Assembly: GCF_025200925.1 (NCBI RefSeq)
Contig: NZ_CP104174.1
Location: forward strand, 3,968,001 to 4,032,000
Length of the DNA: 64,000 nucleotides
Direction of reading: 5' to 3'
Origin: Bradyrhizobium sp. CB1015
GTDB lineage: Bacteria; Pseudomonadota; Alphaproteobacteria; Rhizobiales; Xanthobacteraceae
The stretch's first letter is position 1, and each line of letters begins with the position of its first letter. This document shows positions 1-9,192 of this stretch, piece by piece. The notes beneath the pieces are model-generated. The model searched no databases and had not been told where the DNA came from. It worked only from the letters and a program-made list of their open reading frames with translations. Made by a program: the position numbers and the translations under genes.

Positions 1-333
1 GCAAACACGAGACATCCTGAACGAAAGCCTCTTCTCTCTCCTGCCGGTGGGAGCGAGCTCCTGCATGTTGGTCGCGGCCCGCAGCTTGACCAGGGCGCAC
101 TCGTCGCGGCGCTCGACAGTTGTCACCTCGCAGCAGCCATGCTCGACGTCACCGATCCCGAGCCACTGCCGGAAACCCATCCCCTCTGGTGCCATCCGAA
201 GGTGATCATCACGCCGCATATCGCGTCCGTGACCCAACCGCATACGGCGGCACAATCCGTCGTAGAGAACATCCGGCGCCACCGCGCTGGACGAAATCCG
301 ATCGGCCTCGTCGATCGAACACTCGGCTACTAA
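1..333 (+). CDS. ghrA: D-2-hydroxyacid dehydrogenase (glyoxylate/hydroxypyruvate reductase A type), C-terminal part
   Basis: The reading frame is open from the first base and ends at a TAA at 331-333, so only the last 110 residues are present. They match the C-terminal half of the NAD(P)-binding domain of D-isomer 2-hydroxyacid dehydrogenases: the region HVGRGPQLDQGALVAALDS, then AMLDVTDPEPLP with the conserved catalytic Glu region, then PHIAS carrying the catalytic His. The GhrA subgroup reduces glyoxylate and hydroxypyruvate with NADPH in the cytosol. A cupin gene follows 13 bases downstream and is probably co-transcribed. The exact substrate cannot be told from this fragment. Confidence 0.85.
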   Translation, partial: ANTRHPERKPLLSPAGGSELLHVGRGPQLDQGALVAALDSCHLAAAMLDVTDPEPLPETHPLWCHPKVIITPHIASVTQPHTAAQSVVENIRRHRAGRNPIGLVDRTLGY

Positions 334-346
334 CAGGAAAAATGCC

Positions 347-703
347 ATGTCACTTCTGGTCACCATCGATATCAATCCGGATTTCGCACCGAAGAGCGCC
401 TTGCCCGCTCCTGAACGGCTCATTTCTGGCAATCCATCGTTCAAGACCTGGGCCCAGGACGCCTCGAAAGGCGAGAAGGTACTGACCGGCGTCTGGGAAG
501 CGACGCCTGGCGAGACCCATTCCATCAAGGGCACCACCTTCGAGTTTTGCCACATTCTCTCGGGCCTCATCGAGATCGAGGAAAAGGGTGGCGAGATCAG
601 AAGGTATCGCGCCGGCGACAGCTTTGTCATGAAGCCTGGCTTTGTTGGGATCTGGCGCACGATCGAGACCGTGCGAAAGATCTACGTCTGCCATTATGAC
701 TGA
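347..703 (+). CDS. Small cupin-domain protein (DUF861/Cupin_3 type)
   Basis: A 118-residue single-domain cupin. The core shows the typical pattern: GTTFEFCHILSGLIEIEE (first cupin motif), then YRAGDSFVMKPGFVGIW (second motif). This is the Cupin_3 family found next to amine and amino-acid oxidoreductases; its members are often of unknown function and some are sugar- or ureidoglycine-related. The first motif lacks the usual HxH pair, having only one His (CHIL), so metal binding is uncertain. The start follows a CAGGA-like ribosome site. It lies between the ghrA-like gene and gabD, so it probably belongs to the same catabolic unit. Confidence 0.75.
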   Translation: MSLLVTIDINPDFAPKSALPAPERLISGNPSFKTWAQDASKGEKVLTGVWEATPGETHSIKGTTFEFCHILSGLIEIEEKGGEIRRYRAGDSFVMKPGFVGIWRTIETVRKIYVCHYD

Positions 704-903
704 GAGGTACCGAGGGCAGAGCCGCCGTTGGAATATTCGACTTTCAAGGCAGCATCTGACGAGATTCAGCGCGGTCAGGCACTTCATGATCAATGAAAAA
801 TGCGGCGTGCGGGCGTGTACCGCTCGCGTGAGACGGCTTCGTCCCGCCACTAGTAAATCCAGGCAGTGACGGCGGAGTCGAGCCCGAGGCAAGGAGCAAG
901 ACC

Positions 904-2361
904 ATGGTTGCATTGAAGGACGAGGATCTGTTTCGGCAGCAAGCGCTGATCGGCGGCAACTGGCGGGATGCGAGCACGAAAGCCGTTGTTGATGTCATCG
1001 ATCCTGCGAGCCAGAGAGTGCTTGGCACCATCCCCGACATGGGTCGAGACGAGACCAGGGCAGCAGTCGAGGCCGCGGACGCTGCGTTCAAGCACTGGAA
1101 GGCAAAGGCCCATGCAGAGCGTGCCGCGCTGCTGGAGCGCTGGTACGACCTCATGCGACATCATGAGCAGGACTTAGCTCTTCTGCTCACGCTGGAACAG
1201 GGGAAGCCGCTTGCTGAATCGCTCGGCGAAATCCGTTATGGAGCGTCCTTCGTAAAATGGTTTGCAGAAGAAGCGCGTCGGATCAACGGATCGACCATCC
1301 CGTCACCCACTGCCGATCGCCGCATCCTGGTGCTGAAGGAACCGGTCGGCGTGTGCGGGATCATCACGCCCTGGAATTTTCCGAACGCGATGATCACGCG
1401 CAAGGTGGCGCCTGCGCTTGCCGCCGGGTGCACCGTGGTCATCAAGCCCTCCGAGTTCACGCCCTTTTCGGCCCTCGCCATCGCTGTTTTGGCCGAGCGG
1501 GCGGGAATTCCCGCGGGCGTGATCAACATCGTGACGGGCATGCCGGGGGACATTGGCACGGAGCTGATGGCCAACGAAACCGTCCGCAAGATCTCGTTTA
1601 CCGGATCGACCCGGGTCGGCGCCTTGTTGATGAAAGGTGCTGCTGACAAGATAAAGCGGCTGAGCCTCGAGCTCGGCGGCAACGCGCCGTTCATCGTCTT
1701 CGACGATGCCGATATCGACCGGGCGGTCGAGGGGGCGATTGCGTCGAAATTCCGCAATGGCGGGCAGACGTGCGTCTGCTGCAATCGCATCCTCGTTCAA
1801 TCCGGCATTTACGACGCCTTCGCTCAGAAGCTTGCCAGCCGGGTCGCGAAAATGAAGGTCGGTCCCGGCACGGACGATGGCGTGGCGATCGGGCCGATGA
1901 TCAACGGCGCCGCCATAGAGAAGATCAAGCGGCACGTCACAGACGCCCTGGACAAGGGCGCAAAGATCATCGCGGAAAGTGAAACGGTGGCGGAAGGTCG
2001 GCAGTACGCCCGTCCTCTCGTGCTCGGCGGCGCGACGACTGAGATGCTGTTGGCTTCAGAAGAGACCTTCGGACCGGTCGCGCCGCTGTTTCGCTTTGAG
2101 ACCGAAGATGAGGCGATTGCGATCGCCAACGGCACGCCTTATGGCCTCGCCGCCTATTTCTACACGGAAAACCTCAAGCGTTCATGGCGTGTTGCCGAGG
2201 CGCTGGAATTCGGCATGGTCGGCCTGAACACCGGCCTGATCTCGACCGAGGTGGCGCCTTTCGGCGGTGTCAAACAGTCGGGCCTTGGACGCGAGGGATC
2301 TCAGCTCGGGATCGAAGAATATCTCGAGACGAAGGCGCTGCATATCGGCGGGCTGGATTGA
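904..2361 (+). CDS. gabD: NAD(P)-dependent succinate-semialdehyde dehydrogenase family protein
   Basis: 485 residues, the normal length for the GabD branch of the aldehyde dehydrogenase superfamily. Visible landmarks are the TPWNFP motif with the catalytic Asn, the FTGSTRVG cofactor loop, the general-base Glu in LELGGNAPF, and the nucleophilic Cys in NGGQTCVCCNRI. The start has a good AAGGAG site 10 bases upstream. The family oxidises succinate semialdehyde or related omega-semialdehydes to the acid. An aminotransferase gene 1.1 kb downstream could supply the semialdehyde from a diamine or omega-amino acid. Substrate choice between succinate and glutarate semialdehyde is not decidable by eye. 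Confidence 0.9.
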   Translation: MVALKDEDLFRQQALIGGNWRDASTKAVVDVIDPASQRVLGTIPDMGRDETRAAVEAADAAFKHWKAKAHAERAALLERWYDLMRHHEQDLALLLTLEQGKPLAESLGEIRYGASFVKWFAEEARRINGSTIPSPTADRRILVLKEPVGVCGIITPWNFPNAMITRKVAPALAAGCTVVIKPSEFTPFSALAIAVLAERAGIPAGVINIVTGMPGDIGTELMANETVRKISFTGSTRVGALLMKGAADKIKRLSLELGGNAPFIVFDDADIDRAVEGAIASKFRNGGQTCVCCNRILVQSGIYDAFAQKLASRVAKMKVGPGTDDGVAIGPMINGAAIEKIKRHVTDALDKGAKIIAESETVAEGRQYARPLVLGGATTEMLLASEETFGPVAPLFRFETEDEAIAIANGTPYGLAAYFYTENLKRSWRVAEALEFGMVGLNTGLISTEVAPFGGVKQSGLGREGSQLGIEEYLETKALHIGGLD

Positions 2362-2395
2362 GCGCTCATCGAACCTGTACCTGAAACAAAATAAG

Positions 2396-2424
2396 GGGGC
2401 GGTGCTGAACCGCCCCGTTTTTCT
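2396..2424. terminator. Bidirectional Rho-independent terminator between convergent genes
   Basis: A perfect 8-bp stem GGGGCGGT / ACCGCCCC (2396-2403 with 2409-2416) with a 5-base GCTGA loop is followed by GTTTTTC on the plus strand. Read on the minus strand the same stem is followed by CTTATTTTG, so it can end transcription of both gabD and the convergent HAD gene. Confidence 0.8.
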
Positions 2425-2491
2425 TCGCACCGATCTCGATTGAATCTTTTGGAGAACTGAAGTGCAACGAGAGGACCTGAGCGAGCTGCGC

Positions 2492-3181
2492 TCACGCGCT
2501 CTTGCGCAGGGGCTCCAGGCCGACTGCCGCGGCGAGCCCGTCGATGCCAGCGATCTCGGTGTATTCATAAAAGGGGTTCGGGGGCTCGTGACCGCGGTTA
2601 ACCCAGATCTTGCTCTTGATCCCGAGGTCGTAGGCGGTCATCAGGTCGTAGCGGAAGGAAGAGGAGACGTGGGTGATATCCTCCGGGCCGCAGCCCAGCC
2701 TGTCCAGCATATACTCGAAGCCCTTCATCTGCGGCTTGTAGGCGCCGGTCTCCTCCGCCGTGATGACCATGTGGAAGGGTGCGCCGAGCTTTTCCACGTT
2801 CGACATGATGAGATTCTTCATGGAGTTCGACAGGATAACCAGTGGAATCTCCCTGGCAACTTTGGCCAGACCCGCCGGCACGTCGGCATGTGGGCCCCAT
2901 GTGTGGATCTCTCCATTGATGCGCTCGGCATGCTCCGGCCGAAATACGACACCGTTACGCTTGCACGCGCGCTCCAGCGCATTGTGCACCACCTCGAAGT
3001 ACGGCTTCCAGGCGCCGAGAACCTCATCCAAGCGATAGGCTGAAAAGTCCTTGATGAGCCGCTCCAATGCCGCGGACGAAAGCTCGGCGCCATAAACTCT
3101 CCTCGCCGCGCCGGCCATGTCGAAATTGGTCAGCGTGCCGTAGCAGTCGAACGTGATGTATTTGGGTCTGAACGTCGCCAT
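2492..3181 (-). CDS. Haloacid dehalogenase type II family hydrolase
   Basis: 229 residues from the ATG at 3181, which has a GGAGAAGGA ribosome site; the frame runs further upstream but this start fits. HAD motif I is TFDCYGTLTNF with the nucleophilic Asp, motif II is VILSNS, motif III has the Lys in GAYKPQMKGF, and a C-terminal acidic motif occurs near DITHVSSS. Proteins of this (S)-2-haloacid dehalogenase branch act on 2-haloacids or, more often in such clusters, on uncharacterised phosphate or halo substrates. It is convergent with gabD and divergent from the aminotransferase, so it may belong to the same pathway, but its role is unknown. Confidence 0.8.
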   Translation of the reverse strand: MATFRPKYITFDCYGTLTNFDMAGAARRVYGAELSSAALERLIKDFSAYRLDEVLGAWKPYFEVVHNALERACKRNGVVFRPEHAERINGEIHTWGPHADVPAGLAKVAREIPLVILSNSMKNLIMSNVEKLGAPFHMVITAEETGAYKPQMKGFEYMLDRLGCGPEDITHVSSSFRYDLMTAYDLGIKSKIWVNRGHEPPNPFYEYTEIAGIDGLAAAVGLEPLRKSA

Positions 3182-3516
3182 GGCTCGAATCCTTCTCCAA
3201 TCCTCTCGCACCGCTTCCCGGCACGACAAGCATCATAACGAGCAGCTGACCAGATAAAGCACCGCTGTCGCGACGGTCGGGAGCAGATTGTGTCGTATCG
3301 GATCGGAGCTGTGGCAGAGAGTTGCGCGAACAAATCAGAGCGTCAGTGCCGGCACCGACCCATGCCGGCACAAGATGCCGTGTCGATCGTCAATCAAAGT
3401 CAATACGCCTTCTGTCCGTGTCCTGCCTGGGAGCAAGTGCCGTCTTCCCCAGCTTACATTGAGCCCGAAAGCATCGGGGTGGTCGCCCAAGCATTGCGGT
3501 TGATCTGGAGGACGAC
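3182..3516. promoter_or_regulatory. Divergent intergenic region
   Basis: 335 bases separate the HAD hydrolase and the aminotransferase, which are transcribed away from each other, so both promoters should lie here. The Lrp-type regulator encoded at 4929-5405 is the natural candidate to bind. I see no clear operator or gene. Confidence 0.4.
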
Positions 3517-4893
3517 ATGTTGAGCAACTCGCTGATTGAACTCGATCGGGCGCATCTGGTTCACCCGGTCTCGTCCTATCGCAGCCACGAGACGGCAGGC
3601 GTCCGTGTGCTGAAGTCAGCGAAGGGCGCGACGCTGACCGATGTCTCGGGACGTCAATTGCTCGACGGTTTTGCGGGTCTGTGGTGTGTCAATGCCGGCT
3701 ACGGGCAGGACAGCATCGTCGAAGCTGCCACGAGGCAGCTGCGCGAACTTCCCTATGCGACGGCTTATTTCGGATTGGGCTCCGACCCGGCCATCCGGCT
3801 AGCGGCCAGGCTGGCTGAATTGGCGCCTGGCGATCTGAACCATGTCTATTTCACGTTAGGTGGCTCCGACGCAATCGACAGCACGATCCGGTTCGTTCGG
3901 TACTACTATCATGCCAAGAGGACGCCACAGAAGGATCAGTTTATTTCCGTCGAGTCTGGCTACCATGGATCGTCGACGGCCGGATCCGGCTTGACCGCAC
4001 TGCCGGCCTTTCATGCCGGCTTCGGGGTACCTTACAGCTGGCAGCACAAGATCCCGTCGCACTACGCCTATCGCAATCCCGTCGGTTCCCACCCCCAGGC
4101 TATCATCGCGGCGTCGGTCGCGGCTCTGCGGACCAAGATCGCCGAACTCGGGGTCGAACGCGTCGCGGCCTTCTATGTCGAGCCGGTACAGGGGTCGGGA
4201 GGCGTCCTCGTTCCGCCGCCATCCTGGCTGAAGGCCATGCATGCTGTTTGCAGGGAGCATGATGTTCTGTTCGTTGCCGATGAGGTTATCACCGGCTTTG
4301 GCCGTGTCGGTCCGCTGTTCGCCTGTGAAGAGGACGATGTCGTGCCGGATCTCATGACCACGGCAAAAGGACTTACCTCGGGCTATGTGCCGATGGGGGC
4401 CGTTCTCATGTCCGACCGCGTCTACAACACCATTGCGGATGGCGCCGGCAACACGCCCATCGGCCACGGTTACACCTATTCCGCACACCCCGTCAGCGCA
4501 GCTGTCGGGCTTGCGTGCCTAGACCTTTACGAAAACGGATTGCTGGAAAACGGCCGGAAGGCGGGACACCGCCTGATGGAAGGTCTTCGCGCGCTGGCTG
4601 ATCATCCGCTCGTAGGCGATGTCCGTGGTCGCGGCATGCTGGCTGCAATCGAGCTCGTCACAGACAAGGAGCGCAAGGCGCCGCTGCCGGCGGAAGCCGA
4701 CGCGGCGCGTCGTATTTTCGAGCGCGCCTGGGACAACGGCCTCGTCATCCGCGCCTTTGCCCAGGGCGTGCTGGGCTACGCGCCGCCGCTCTGCTGCACG
4801 GATGCGGACATCGACGGCATCATCGAGCGGACAAGGACTACGCTCGACCAGACGCTCGAAGACAGGGACGTCTGCGCGGCGATGAAAGGTTGA
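3517..4893 (+). CDS. Class III omega-aminotransferase (PLP-dependent)
   Basis: 458 residues with a strong GGAGG site before the ATG. Class III landmarks: the PLP-ring Asp in VADEVITGFGRVG and the Schiff-base Lys in TTAKGLTSGYVPMGAV. The N-terminal region (LHPVSSY-like, FAGLWCVNAGYG) is that of the putrescine/beta-alanine/aromatic amine:pyruvate group (SpuC/BauA-like). The enzyme moves an omega-amino group to pyruvate or 2-oxoglutarate and gives an aldehyde that GabD could oxidise. It is convergent with the Lrp regulator gene, 35 bases away. The true amine donor is not known. Confidence 0.87.
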   Translation: MLSNSLIELDRAHLVHPVSSYRSHETAGVRVLKSAKGATLTDVSGRQLLDGFAGLWCVNAGYGQDSIVEAATRQLRELPYATAYFGLGSDPAIRLAARLAELAPGDLNHVYFTLGGSDAIDSTIRFVRYYYHAKRTPQKDQFISVESGYHGSSTAGSGLTALPAFHAGFGVPYSWQHKIPSHYAYRNPVGSHPQAIIAASVAALRTKIAELGVERVAAFYVEPVQGSGGVLVPPPSWLKAMHAVCREHDVLFVADEVITGFGRVGPLFACEEDDVVPDLMTTAKGLTSGYVPMGAVLMSDRVYNTIADGAGNTPIGHGYTYSAHPVSAAVGLACLDLYENGLLENGRKAGHRLMEGLRALADHPLVGDVRGRGMLAAIELVTDKERKAPLPAEADAARRIFERAWDNGLVIRAFAQGVLGYAPPLCCTDADIDGIIERTRTTLDQTLEDRDVCAAMKG

Positions 4894-4928
4894 TCGCCGC
4901 GCCTGCCAGTCGGCGACCAGACTGTCCT

Positions 4929-5405
4929 TCAGTTATTGAAGATACTTTCGAGCGGCAGATGGGATTTCACGATCGGGGACTTCAGCACGACGAAACTGAA
5001 ATACTTGTCGATGCCGATATCCATCTCGACCAGCCGTTCCATGACGGCCTGGTATTCGCTGATCCCCGCCGTGATGAACTTGACGAGATAGTCGTACCCG
5101 CCCGAAACGAGATGGCATTCGACCACGGAATCGATCTTTTCGATGGTCGTGAGAAAGCGCGCGAAATCGATCTGCCGGTGATTCTTCAGGGTGATTTCAG
5201 CGAAGACGGTGAGAGTTTGTCCGAGCTTGGCAACATCGATCTGGGCGGAATAGCCGGTGATGAAACCCTCCGTCTGGAGCCTTTTGACGCGCATCAGGCA
5301 CGGGCTCGGGGAAAGGTTTATCAGCTCTGCGAGCTCGACGTTGGAAATCCGCCCGTTCTTCTGCAGTTCGCATAAAATCCTGATGTCGATCTTATCGAGC
5401 TTCAT
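4929..5405 (-). CDS. Lrp/AsnC family transcriptional regulator
   Basis: 158 residues from the ATG at 5405 (MKLDKIDIRI); a TTG at 5432 would add nine residues but has no better ribosome site. The N-terminal winged helix-turn-helix spans about residues 4-60 (ISNVELAELINLSPSPCLMRVKRL), and the C-terminal RAM ligand-binding domain about 70-150 (FAEITLKNH...GGYDYLVKF). Lrp/AsnC proteins form octamers and respond to amino acids. It sits among amino-transfer and oxidase genes and most likely controls the divergent promoters at 3182-3516 and 6844-7500. Confidence 0.88.
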   Translation of the reverse strand: MKLDKIDIRILCELQKNGRISNVELAELINLSPSPCLMRVKRLQTEGFITGYSAQIDVAKLGQTLTVFAEITLKNHRQIDFARFLTTIEKIDSVVECHLVSGGYDYLVKFITAGISEYQAVMERLVEMDIGIDKYFSFVVLKSPIVKSHLPLESIFNN

Positions 5406-5517
5406 AGCAATGCCATCAGATGGGGCCGACAACGGCGTCAGGGCTTTGGGTCTTCAGCGTCATTTGCATTGTCATAGCATCAACAGCAGCTTTTCCCAAC
5501 GAGGTGGAGACTGCGAT

Positions 5518-6843
5518 TCAGAACTCGCTGACCTTGCCCCAGGCGCTCATTTTCAGCCGCTCCGGCCTGTAGGGGCGCGGGTCGACGATCGGCCGACTGC
5601 CCGTGATGATGTCAGCGATCATATGGCCAGCGCCTGGGCCAATTCCAAAACCGTGGCCGCTGAATCCCGCCGCAAGGATGAACCCTGGAATGGACTCAAC
5701 TTGACCGATTGCTGGAATGCCGTCCGGCGTGCTGTCGATGTAGCCGGCCCAGACGTTTGAGATGGGGAGAGACCGAAGTGCGGGCAGCAGCTTGCAAGCC
5801 CGTCGATGTGTCAGCCGGATTTGCCTCATGTCGGGACGAGGATCAAGGGTCCGGTTCATCTCCATCGGGGTCACTTCATCGAGCGCCCATTTCGCCATGG
5901 ATTCATGGCCCTGCCGCAGGCCCTCGAAAGCCCCAGGGCTGAGACTTCGCCAGCGGCGGGCGAACATGGGCAGGAATTCGCGGCCGAACCTGAATTGCTG
6001 CGGCGTCGGATCCACCCGCGCGCGCCCGCTGATAGCGAGCGTGTATCCGCCATTGCCGCGCCGCGTGAGCGAGACGAGCCCGGTGTAAAGGGCATCAGGT
6101 AGGTCGGCGGCGCCAGGGGCCACAGCGAGAATGGACTGGCGAACGGATGCCTGCGGGAAGCGAATTCCCAGCTGATTGCAGAACGAAGACGCCCATGCAC
6201 CTCCTGCCATGACAGCCGTCTTCGTCCGGATCGTGCCCGCCTCGGTCACCACTCCGCTGATCCGGCCGGCGCTGAGTTCTATGCCGCGCGCCGCGCAAAG
6301 CTGGTGCACTGTGCCACCCGCCGCCATGATCCCGCGCGCGGCGACGGGGACGGCCTTTGAAGGATCTGCCGTGCCGTCTGTCGGCGAGAAGACGCCGCCC
6401 TTCCACTTGCGACCGGTCGCCCTGCCGCTCTCGCTCGCTTCGTCCGCACTCAGCATGTGCGTCGTGACCCCGACGGTCCTGGCGAAGTCTCGCCACTTTG
6501 CCCAGCGGGCCAGCTCATTCTCGTCGTTCGACAGATACAAAAGCCCGCAGCGGCGAAAACCCGTATCTTCACCGGTCTCTCCGGCAATCCTTTCCCAGAG
6601 ATCCAGGCTCTTGGTCGCAAGCGGTAGCTCGCGCGCATCGCGGTTCTGCTGGCGGCACCATCCCCAGTTGCGGCTGGACTGCTCGGCGGCGACGCGGCCC
6701 TTTTCAAGCAAAGCAACCTTGAGGCCGCGACGAGCGAGATAGTAGCTTGTGAACACGCCCACCACGCCCCCGCCGATGACCACGACGTCTGCCTCACGAG
6801 GTAGGAATGGACTGGATTCGATATGCAGGAGCGGCGCGCTCAT
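5518..6843 (-). CDS. FAD-dependent oxidoreductase, D-amino acid oxidase (DAO) superfamily
   Basis: 441 residues if started at the ATG at 6843 (MSAPLL), which matches the usual N-terminus of the family; a longer open frame upstream is unlikely to be translated. The Rossmann dinucleotide motif VVVIGGGVVGVFTSYYLARRG lies near residue 20, followed by a Glu that binds the ribose and SSRNWGWCRQQNRD. The C-terminal GYIDSTPDGIPAIG and AAGFSGHGFGIGPGAG are DAO-family FAD contacts. Such enzymes oxidise secondary or primary amines or amino acids. This is the first of three paralogous DAO proteins in the window's first 18 kb. Confidence 0.87.
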   Translation of the reverse strand: MSAPLLHIESSPFLPREADVVVIGGGVVGVFTSYYLARRGLKVALLEKGRVAAEQSSRNWGWCRQQNRDARELPLATKSLDLWERIAGETGEDTGFRRCGLLYLSNDENELARWAKWRDFARTVGVTTHMLSADEASESGRATGRKWKGGVFSPTDGTADPSKAVPVAARGIMAAGGTVHQLCAARGIELSAGRISGVVTEAGTIRTKTAVMAGGAWASSFCNQLGIRFPQASVRQSILAVAPGAADLPDALYTGLVSLTRRGNGGYTLAISGRARVDPTPQQFRFGREFLPMFARRWRSLSPGAFEGLRQGHESMAKWALDEVTPMEMNRTLDPRPDMRQIRLTHRRACKLLPALRSLPISNVWAGYIDSTPDGIPAIGQVESIPGFILAAGFSGHGFGIGPGAGHMIADIITGSRPIVDPRPYRPERLKMSAWGKVSEF

Positions 6844-7500
6844 CGGACAGGAATCTCCGGTGGTTGCCGTAGCGTAACCGAGGAATTGCGGCAGCCCCCG
6901 CGGACTTTCGTCGTGAGACCGAATATCCTGCGGTTTATCGCCTTTGACACAGGCTATCATTGCGAAAATACTTTGCTTGCTCTGCACTTGCAGGCGCCGA
7001 GACCAACGCACGCGCTCCTGCGACCCATCGCACGCCTTCCTGGCAGGGGGCCACGGCAGCCGCGGCGGCGCAGACTGAAATGCCAAATCTGACTTCGTTT
7101 TCAGAAGTTCCTGCTGCTGCGATGCTGGCTTTCGGCGACTCCGGGGTGATCGACATCGTCAAGATCGGCAGAACCAACTGATCGATGGGTCGAAGTCCAA
7201 AGAGGCAACTTGCATGAGCTTTGTCCAGGAGCAGGCCTTCGCGGAAGCGATCAAGCCATGACGTGGATGCCATCTGAGCGTCGCTTCGATCGAGGTGGCC
7301 GATCAGGTCGGCACTGCGCTCTGAGCAACAGCTCCTGCTTCTTGCGCGAAGAGGCCTGAATCGTGTCGCAGCCTCCAACGAAGGAATGGCAAGTTGGGCG
7401 GCGAATTATTGACCTGTCCAAGGAGCATGGGGGCGCAAGGAGCCGAAGGCGCCGGCCGCAGCAAGATGACGGCACTGGCTTGAAAAAGGAGGATGCTCTC
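6844..7500. other. 657-base divergent intergenic region, no supported gene
   Basis: This stretch lies between the DAO oxidase (minus) and the dipeptide ABC transporter operon (plus). Short open frames on both strands show no recognisable family and no good ribosome site. It probably holds both promoters and 5' leaders. A GAAAAAGGAGG site at its right end serves the ATG at 7501. Confidence 0.4.
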
Positions 7501-9192
7501 ATGGCCTCTGGCATCCAGGTGGCAAGCCCCGTCGACGTCGCGCTGTCGGTCCGCGAGCTGACCGTGAGGCTGCCGGAAGGAATGGAGCGGGCCTACGCCG
7601 TCGAGAACGTCTCCTTCGATCTGAAACGCGGGCAGATTCTCTGTATCATCGGGGAATCCGGATCGGGCAAGTCGGTCACCGCGAATGCGATCATGGGGCT
7701 TCTACCGAAAGCGATCCGGGTCTCTACGGGTGCGATCCACCTGGATGGGACGAACATGATGGACCTCTCGCCCGACAATCTCCGCAGCCTGCGCGGCCGC
7801 GTCGTTTCGATGATCTTCCAAGACCCTCTCTCTGCGCTCAACCCGCTGATGACCGTGGGCGCGCAGATCGAGGAGGTGATGGCTGCGCACGACTTTGGAA
7901 CGCCGGCCTCCCGTCGCAGCAGGGCCATTGACCTGTTGGTTGAAGTGGGTCTGCCCGATCCGCAGCTTATGTATCATCAATATCCATTCCGGCTTTCAGG
8001 CGGACAGCGGCAGCGCGTGATGATCGCCATGGCCCTGGCTCTGGAGCCCGCGATCCTGATTGCAGACGAGCCGACCACCGCCCTGGATGTGACGACCCAG
8101 GCGCAGATCCTCCAATTGATCCGCGACATCCAGCGCCGCAAGGGGATGAGCGTCATGTTCATCACCCATGACTTCGGCGTCGTGGCTGAGATCGCCGATT
8201 ACGTTGTGGTGATGGAGAAGGGCCATTGCGTGGAGCAGGGCAGTGCCGAACAGGTGCTGAAGTCGCCAAGCCACCTCTATACGCGCCGCCTGATCGCAGC
8301 CGTGCCCCACCTGACCGGCAAAAACCGGGTGCCCTTGGAAGCTGCTGGGCCAGTGGCCATCCTCAAGGTCGAAGGCCTCGCAAAAACCTATCGCAGCGGC
8401 AGCGCGCTTTTCCGGACGCAGCGGATCGTGCCTGCGGTCAATGGGGTCAGCTTCGATCTGACGTTGGGCCGCACCCTCGGCGTTGTCGGGGAGAGCGGCT
8501 CGGGCAAGTCGTCGCTCGGTCGGCTGCTGATCAAGCTCATGGAGAGCGACGGCGGCTCGATTCTGTTCGAAGGGCGCGACATCGCCGGGCTTTCTGAGGC
8601 CGAGTTTCGATCGCTGCGGCCCAAGATACAGATGATCTTCCAGGATCCCTTTGCCTCGCTGAATCCGCGATCGACGGTCGGACATATTCTCACGGTCGGT
8701 CCCGTCGCGCATGGGGTGCCATACAGCAAGGCTGCCGAGCGGGCGCGGGAGCTTCTCTCCCATGTCGGCCTCGATTCTGGAGCCTTCGACCGCTATCCGC
8801 ACGAGTTCTCCGGCGGGCAGCGCCAGCGCATCGGTATCGCGCGGGCGCTGATGTTCAAGCCAAAGCTGCTGATTGCCGACGAAGCAGTCTCTGCGCTCGA
8901 CGTATCGATCCAGGCCCAGATCTTGAAGCTGCTGGATCAGATTCAGCGCGAGACGGGCGTCTCAATGATCTTCATCACCCATGATCTGCGCGTCGCAAGC
9001 CAGATCTGCGATGAAATTGCCGTCATGCATCGAGGACAGATCGTTGAACGCGGACCGCCGTCCCAGATCTTCCTCGAGCCGAAATCGAGCTACACGCGAG
9101 AACTGGTGGCAGCGATCCCCGGCGAGCAGCCCGGGAGCATGCCCCAAGATGAAAACCGCGTCGGACACCACAGGCAAGGAGAGACGTTATGA
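7501..9192 (+). CDS. Dipeptide/oligopeptide-type ABC transporter, fused double ATPase (DppD-DppF)
   Basis: 563 residues from the ATG at 7501 with an excellent AAAGGAGG site. Two complete nucleotide-binding domains are in tandem: the first has Walker A GESGSGKS near residue 50, the signature [15 protein letters not shown], and Walker [13 protein letters not shown]; the second has [24 protein letters not shown] and [12 protein letters not shown]. This is the GsiA/YliA-like fused layout. It energises uptake through the two permeases encoded downstream. Note the second Walker B region reads DEAVSALD instead of DEPVSALD, which is common in this family. The stop overlaps the substrate-binding protein start (ATGA). 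Confidence 0.92.
   Translation: MASGIQVASPVDVALSVRELTVRLPEGMERAYAVENVSFDLKRGQILCIIGESGSGKSVTANAIMGLLPKAIRVSTGAIHLDGTNMMDLSPDNLRSLRGRVVSMIFQDPLSALNPLMTVGAQIEEVMAAHDFGTPASRRSRAIDLLVEVGLPDPQLMYHQYPFRLSGGQRQRVMIAMALALEPAILIADEPTTALDVTTQAQILQLIRDIQRRKGMSVMFITHDFGVVAEIADYVVVMEKGHCVEQGSAEQVLKSPSHLYTRRLIAAVPHLTGKNRVPLEAAGPVAILKVEGLAKTYRSGSALFRTQRIVPAVNGVSFDLTLGRTLGVVGESGSGKSSLGRLLIKLMESDGGSILFEGRDIAGLSEAEFRSLRPKIQMIFQDPFASLNPRSTVGHILTVGPVAHGVPYSKAAERARELLSHVGLDSGAFDRYPHEFSGGQRQRIGIARALMFKPKLLIADEAVSALDVSIQAQILKLLDQIQRETGVSMIFITHDLRVASQICDEIAVMHRGQIVERGPPSQIFLEPKSSYTRELVAAIPGEQPGSMPQDENRVGHHRQGETL

Noticed and set aside
4893..4928. A 6-bp TCGCCG/CGGCGA inverted repeat between the aminotransferase and Lrp genes as a terminator
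   Set aside because: Short stem, 10-base loop and no T-tract on either strand.
6935..7378. A 147-codon minus-strand frame in the 6.8-7.5 kb gap
   Set aside because: No recognisable motif and no ribosome site; could be a degraded gene but cannot be supported.
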